Shown: piece by piece, positions 59,786 through 64,000 of the stretch | Layout: each line of letters starts with the position of its first letter | How positions within the stretch are numbered: position 1 is the first letter of the stretch | NCBI GenBank assembly: GCA_001247695.2 | Contig: LGRX02035190.1 | Location: forward strand, 1 to 64,000 | DNA length: 64,000 bases | Source: Cymbomonas tetramitiformis | Lineage: Eukaryota > Chlorophyta > Pyramimonadophyceae > Pyramimonadales > Pyramimonadaceae | Reading direction: 5' to 3' | The notes under the pieces: generated by a model | What the model saw: only the letters and a program-made list of their open reading frames with translations | The model's database searches: none | Told to the model about the DNA's origin: nothing | Position numbers and translations under genes: made by a program

Positions 59786-61102
59786 ATGTCCAATATGTTG
59801 AATTGTTTGATATACGCTTTTGGCTTTTACTGTATAGCCGAGCTCGCTTGCTACACGCGTCATCTAGAAAGCGTCGCTATACTGGCAGCGTATCGTACGG
59901 AACTGTCACCCACGTTTGATTACGCAGCGTGGAAATCGTTCTTTATAAAACGTATACGCCGTGAAAGCGAGCACGATCCGCAGACTTTGTTAACGCTTGT
60001 TTCCGAAATCTTTTGGGATACCGCAATAACGCATCTTTTTCGAGAAAATGTAAAGGCGATGCTGCTTGGGATGTTAAGCGCAAAAGAGAAGCATGATGGT
60101 CCCGCGTCTGATGAAGATGTCGCGTCAGCAGATGAATTAGTGGACATCATTAACAAAAAAGCGATATCCATACGTGGACGCGCATTTATGGAAGGATGGA
60201 ACGAACAACCCTGGATGCGAATTAACAACTCCACCACAAATCACGCTACGCAAACCCCAATATATGTACCGTTTTTCCTCCAAATTATAAAAAAAATCAT
60301 ACGTATAATTGCCAATCTTTTATTTCAGCACGTTCTCCGGTATGATCGAGTTTCTTGCGAGGATACAGGAATCGTATACTGGATCCGGAAAAATTGTCTT
60401 GTGAAAGATGGACGCGCTTTGCTTATTCTTCATGGCCTTGGATTTGGAGCGGTACCGTATATTCGATTTATATCGGTCTTATCATCAAAGGTACAACATA
60501 CGTATTCGACAATCATCATTCCTGAAATGCCTATGATATCTGGATTATACGCTCGCCAATACAACCCATCCGGCGGTCGCTCCGCCAAGTTGAGTGAATT
60601 AAGGCCGCCATTCCCAAGAGCCGACGAAATCGCCGACAGCATAGCCGATGTGCTTTGTAAAAAACTGAGACACAAGATTGTAGATGTTGTGTGTCACTCA
60701 TACGGAACCGTCATTGCGACGTACTTAACGAATTATAAAACAGATATTATTGGCAAACTCGTCTTTTTGGACCCAATCTGCTTCTTTACACACAATTCAA
60801 TTTTCTGGTCTGACGCATACAGTCCTATGTTTATATCTGAGATAATCAGACTTTTTTTGCAAGGAAGTCTTACACTCGCCTACAAAAAGTTATCCAACGC
60901 TCTCATATTCGGGGATCCGGCTCATTGTCATTTAACGCGAAATTGCACTTGGATGATGGAATATATCAATCGAGAGAACCTTCTTGGAGACAACACACTT
61001 ATAATGTTGGGAACCCATGACGATCGAGTTGATGCGCAAAAACTATCGGAATATATGGCTGCGTTTCACCCTACAGTCACTTGTCGCACTTTCATGAAAT
61101 GA
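59786..61102 (+). CDS. alpha/beta-hydrolase (lipase/esterase-like) with N-terminal membrane segment, 438 aa
   Basis: A hydrophobic N-terminus (~3-18) may anchor or export it. Residues ~210-438 form an alpha/beta-hydrolase core: an oxyanion loop LHGLGFG (~214), a nucleophile elbow VCHSYGT with S305, a candidate acid D412/D413 in GTHDDRVD, and H428 in AFHPT, so a complete triad can be proposed. A helical lid-like part of ~60-190 precedes it. It probably acts on esters or lipids, fitting the lipid-related genes here; the substrate is unknown. The start is the first ATG after an intergenic region with TATATATAC. Confidence 0.75.
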   Translation: MSNMLNCLIYAFGFYCIAELACYTRHLESVAILAAYRTELSPTFDYAAWKSFFIKRIRRESEHDPQTLLTLVSEIFWDTAITHLFRENVKAMLLGMLSAKEKHDGPASDEDVASADELVDIINKKAISIRGRAFMEGWNEQPWMRINNSTTNHATQTPIYVPFFLQIIKKIIRIIANLLFQHVLRYDRVSCEDTGIVYWIRKNCLVKDGRALLILHGLGFGAVPYIRFISVLSSKVQHTYSTIIIPEMPMISGLYARQYNPSGGRSAKLSELRPPFPRADEIADSIADVLCKKLRHKIVDVVCHSYGTVIATYLTNYKTDIIGKLVFLDPICFFTHNSIFWSDAYSPMFISEIIRLFLQGSLTLAYKKLSNALIFGDPAHCHLTRNCTWMMEYINRENLLGDNTLIMLGTHDDRVDAQKLSEYMAAFHPTVTCRTFMK

Positions 61103-61239
61103 GGACATGGCCATTTAATATTAAATTCTTCAGCCGTGGCAGATGTTATAACTCCATTTTTAACAAACCGTTCTTTGTAAAGCCCCTATAATTTAGAGAC
61201 GCTTTAAAGAGTACCAAGTTCGCTTTTTAGCACTTGCCA

Positions 61240-61282
61240 ACGCGTGTGTATATATATATACACACACACACACATGTATACA
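61240..61282. repeat. TA/CA microsatellite with palindrome
   Basis: GTGTGTATATATATATACAC followed by CACACACA and GTATACAC. The TA core sits about 80 bp before the ATG at 61350 and may double as a TATA region. Confidence 0.6.
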
Positions 61283-61349
61283 CATTACGTATTTTTTAAT
61301 TATTCTTGCATTCTCTGTCAATTCACCTTATTTTTTTGGAATAACTTAG

Positions 61350-61610
61350 ATGGACGAGTCTCCCATTGCCGAGACTACATATACTACTTTTAACATACAC
61401 CAGATAAAAAGTATGAATGATAACAAGAACCTATTTGATGGCACCATTTCCGTAGTAAATAATCAGGTTCCCGCGACGGGTATCGCACAATATAAGCTTT
61501 ATGCAACGGGACATTTAGACAGTCGGAACCATCGCCAATATGTCGCACTGCCCAGCGAATTAAAGATCACATCAAGTGTTATTGAGCAGTATAACATATT
61601 CGCCCTGTAG
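61350..61610 (+). CDS. small unknown protein, 86 aa
   Basis: An ATG-initiated frame with no known motif. It is polar with Thr/Asn-rich parts (YTTFNIHQIKS) and a beta-like second half. It is placed at the expected distance from a TATA-like tract. A downstream frame (ATG at 61627, stop 61782, 51 codons) in another register could be its continuation after a frame error or a separate mini-ORF; it includes MIVNEIKLRLVDNN. Confidence 0.4.
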   Translation: MDESPIAETTYTTFNIHQIKSMNDNKNLFDGTISVVNNQVPATGIAQYKLYATGHLDSRNHRQYVALPSELKITSSVIEQYNIFAL

Positions 61611-61782
61611 GAACCGTCGATGTCGAATGATTGTGAATGAAATCAAATTACGCCTTGTCGACAACAATATACAAAGTGATCAATCGCAAAAGGTGGATGA
61701 GTGTAAATTGTTGAATGCAAGACGACCTTGTTTAAAAACATATTTGCTTAACTCAGATTTTGCAGATCATAAAGAACTTTAA

Positions 61783-62057
61783 AGATCGACTTTTGGCGCG
61801 TGTTGGATATGCGAAAAATGATCTCCACACTCTTTGCATCAATTAGAATATAGCTGTCGTGCGTTACCAAAGTGACTGCCAAAAAAGGCTTACATACTCC
61901 GACCTTTTACGAAAACTGATTTTTATAGCAGACCAGCACTCATAATCTTTTAGATACCATTTACTTTACTAAAATTAATCTCTTTTTCTTTTATTTTGCG
62001 ATTTGACTTGCGATGCAAAACTTCTTATCGTAAAGTTGATCCGTCTCGCATCTCTGA
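61783..62057. other. intergenic, nothing recognised
   Basis: AT-rich. No ORF or motif that I can support. Confidence 0.45.
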
Positions 62058-62276
62058 TCATACCAACCTTCTTAGGCACTTTGTGTAGAAATTCGCTTTG
62101 AAGGCACCTCCCTTAACAAAGACGTATTCGTCACCCAGTTGAAAATCGATTTTGTCCACCTGGTATCGCACGTCTTGCTTTGGGTTTTTCCTAACTCTGA
62201 AAGTGCGAGTCGCATTGAGACTGACGCTGATGATGCAGCTGTCACAAGTGGTGTATTTAAAAAAAGTGTTATATGA
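62058..62276 (-). pseudogene. ATG-less coding-like frame, possible gene remnant or exon
   Basis: The minus strand is open for 72 codons before a stop at 62058, bounded upstream by a TGA at 62279-62277. No ATG is present. The translation looks like a folded domain: CDSCIISVSLNATRTF, RKNPKQDVRYQVDKIDF and KGGAFKANFYTKCLRRL, with a CxxC and a later Cys. It may be the last exon or the wreck of a small gene. Confidence 0.3.
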
Positions 62277-62381
62277 TCAATATATATATATATATACTAT
62301 TTACACATAATATGATTAACAAAATTAAGTGCTAGCGTTGTACTATTTCTTACATTTTTGTTTTTGTTACTTGATCGCATC

Positions 62382-63839
62382 ATGAGTTTTCAAGTAATAG
62401 ACATGTCTAATATAGCACAATGTAATGGTTGTGAAACAGATACAAATGGAGATCATTGTGTGTGCGCAATAACTCATGAACCGTTTGTTGGTGAAACAAA
62501 AAAAATCATAAAAGCACCTGATACCAATACATGTTATAAAACAGATGCTTTCCAAACATTTTACAAAATGAAAGGAGATATGAGAAACAAGACTGTATTT
62601 GACCCAATAGCAGGTGCTTCTAGTGAACCAAAACGTGTGCCAGATGTAATACATACAACAGCTTCTACATTAGCATCGACCGATGCGCTTCCGGCTGCCC
62701 CAGCGGAGAGCGATGATCAAGAACCCGCGCCCATTCAAACAGAAGCGCCCACGCCGACATCAACCGGCGCGCTTCCGGCTACCCCAGCGGAGAGCGATGA
62801 TCAAGAACCCGCGCCTGTTCAAACAGAAGCGCCCACGCCGACATCAACCGACGCACTTCCGGCTGCCCCAGCGGAGAGCAATGATCAAAAACCCGTGCCT
62901 GTTCAAACAGAAGCGCCCACGCCGACATCAACCGACGCGCTTCCGGCTACCCCAGCGGAGAGCAGCAATTATAACCTCACCATCAGACCCATGACTGCTC
63001 AATTGGAAGGTTTAAAGGAAACTCCAACAGAACCTAATATTGATGCAAAGTTCATGTATTTACAAGATATTGTACGTAAAAACTTGATTAATCCGGATGT
63101 GTATTTTACACAAAAAGAATATTTACAAAAATACGGATTGGTAAAAAAAGCATTGCAATGTATTACAAAAAAACGGCCGTTGTGTATTACACATTTCAAA
63201 TGTCTGTTTGATGATTTGAAGACATACAATCTTGTTCCATCAACAATGATCCGTATGGTACGAGACAGAACGTTGCATACAGAACCTTTCAAAAAACTCA
63301 TTCTCAATTCAGAGGGGCCGTTGTCTATCAAAGATATACAAGAAATTGTAAGCACCAAAAGGTTACGCAAAGTAAATATGGATGATTGCGCTCTTTCCAA
63401 CGATCTGCTATTACCAGTTCTTGGCTTACCTATGCTAAAGTCACTCAAGATTTCGTGTAATCCTAGTCTTGATTTACCACGACTTGTACCGATATCATCA
63501 AATATCAAAATTTTAAACATTTCAAACTGTAATCTCACAAATCAATGTTTAAAGTTTGTTAAAGATGCGTCACAACTTAGCATGCTGGACATCTCAATGA
63601 ATGCAAAACTGAGTGATGAGCTCGTGGAACATTTAGGAAAGTTACTTCGATTAAAACATCTATCCATTGCTAAATGCGACGGTATAACTGATGCCCTCAT
63701 CAGCACCTTACATATTTTTCCACGTTTGACATTTGTTGATTGCAGTCAATGCAAACAAGTATCAAAGCAATTGGTACAAAACTATAATGAACTCCTAACA
63801 AGAAAGTACATGATACAAACTTATGCAACGGTATCTTAA
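62382..63839 (+). CDS. U-box-like/LRR protein with proline-rich repeats, 485 aa
   Basis: The N-terminus (~18-65) resembles a U-box: CAITHEPF, an insert, NTCYKTDAFQTFYK and FDPI, a RING fold without zinc. It is followed by about three and a half 28-residue Pro/Ala/Glu-rich repeats (DALPAAPAESDDQEPAPVQT), a helical middle, and from ~328 to ~460 leucine-rich repeats of the amino-terminal LxxLxLxxCxxL type (LRKVNMDDCALS, IKILNISNCNLT, LKHLSIAKCDGIT). U-box plus LRR would suit an E3-like adaptor. I use the ATG at 62382; the open frame extends to a TTG at 62358. A TATATATATATA tract at 62280-62295 lies ~90 bp upstream. Confidence 0.7.
   Translation: MSFQVIDMSNIAQCNGCETDTNGDHCVCAITHEPFVGETKKIIKAPDTNTCYKTDAFQTFYKMKGDMRNKTVFDPIAGASSEPKRVPDVIHTTASTLASTDALPAAPAESDDQEPAPIQTEAPTPTSTGALPATPAESDDQEPAPVQTEAPTPTSTDALPAAPAESNDQKPVPVQTEAPTPTSTDALPATPAESSNYNLTIRPMTAQLEGLKETPTEPNIDAKFMYLQDIVRKNLINPDVYFTQKEYLQKYGLVKKALQCITKKRPLCITHFKCLFDDLKTYNLVPSTMIRMVRDRTLHTEPFKKLILNSEGPLSIKDIQEIVSTKRLRKVNMDDCALSNDLLLPVLGLPMLKSLKISCNPSLDLPRLVPISSNIKILNISNCNLTNQCLKFVKDASQLSMLDISMNAKLSDELVEHLGKLLRLKHLSIAKCDGITDALISTLHIFPRLTFVDCSQCKQVSKQLVQNYNELLTRKYMIQTYATVS
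62682..62966 (+). repeat. 84-bp tandem repeats coding Pro/Ala/Glu-rich units
   Basis: Three full and one partial in-frame copy of an 84-bp unit (28 codons), with few differences between copies. GC content is far above the surrounding AT-rich gene. Confidence 0.9.
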
Positions 63840-64000
63840 ATCGTATATTATAGCTGAGAGTCACAACAAACTGAATATTATTTTGCCTAATGCTAGCGTA
63901 CTAACAATAGAACTGCCTGTAACATATTTTATCCGCAACCACATTACTAACATAACTTTAATCATAATGCCATTGTCGATTCTAATACAGATAAAGACAA
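63840..64000. other. window end, no gene seen
   Basis: AT-rich 3' flank of the LRR gene. Confidence 0.4.

Noticed and set aside
1..64000. CRISPR arrays, insertion sequences, bacterial operons and ribosome-binding sites
   Set aside because: No spaced direct repeats of CRISPR type, no transposase and no Shine-Dalgarno pattern; the promoters are of TATA type.

Overview
The window looks like DNA that uses eukaryotic gene expression. Many genes have a TATA box (TATAWAWA) roughly 45-110 bp before the ATG. Three genes carry short GT-AG introns: a TLC-domain protein (3), a roughly 690-residue unknown protein (2) and a C2/EF-hand phosphatidylserine decarboxylase (12). Between them lie dense intronless genes of the kinds common in large nucleocytoplasmic DNA viruses (NCLDVs) of protists: ribonucleotide reductase small subunit, RING E3-like proteins, F-box-like and ankyrin proteins, a divergent kinase, a giant glycosyltransferase fusion and an LRR protein. 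No capsid, DNA polymerase or other virus hallmark gene is present. I cannot decide between (a) nuclear DNA of a microbial eukaryote, perhaps with viral-type insertions, and (b) a giant-virus genome carrying intron-bearing host-derived genes. The Pro/Thr-rich and Ser-Pro-rich secreted protein recalls stramenopile or algal wall proteins, but that is weak evidence. A run of 632 Ns marks a scaffold gap.

Layout. 0-4.9 kb: a 31-bp tandem repeat, two small RING genes, RNR small subunit, an ankyrin-like gene and a small membrane protein. 5.4-19.2 kb: three paralogous multi-pass membrane proteins (one frame-broken), an ankyrin protein, a 1834-residue glycosyltransferase fusion and a 757-residue membrane protein with a possible VTT/DedA-like region. 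19.6-35.9 kb: repeat proteins, two TLC proteins, two related secreted proteins (one with mucin-like and extensin-like tails), the intron-bearing 690-residue gene, an FHA-RING protein and an O-fucosyltransferase-like protein. 36-40.3 kb: a broken kinase-like gene and the 13-exon decarboxylase. 40.4-50.3 kb: AT-rich unknown genes around a 2.1-kb array of ~175-bp repeats. 50.8-64 kb: ankyrin-RING, an octapeptide-repeat secreted protein, a RING/coiled-coil protein, an AIG1/rolling-stone-like membrane protein, an F-box protein, an alpha/beta hydrolase and a U-box-like/LRR protein.

Three themes link the genes. First, the palindrome TCGATCGA lies just upstream of all five classical RING genes, of RNR and of one ankyrin gene, which suggests a shared regulon. 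Second, several products act on lipids or membranes (decarboxylase, two TLC proteins, AIG1-like protein, hydrolase, VTT-like protein). Third, there is a surface or secretion set: glycosyltransferases, Pro/Thr-rich proteins, and a secreted protein of 34 unbroken 8-residue repeats whose period matches needle-like triple beta-helices. That last protein is the most unusual object in the window.
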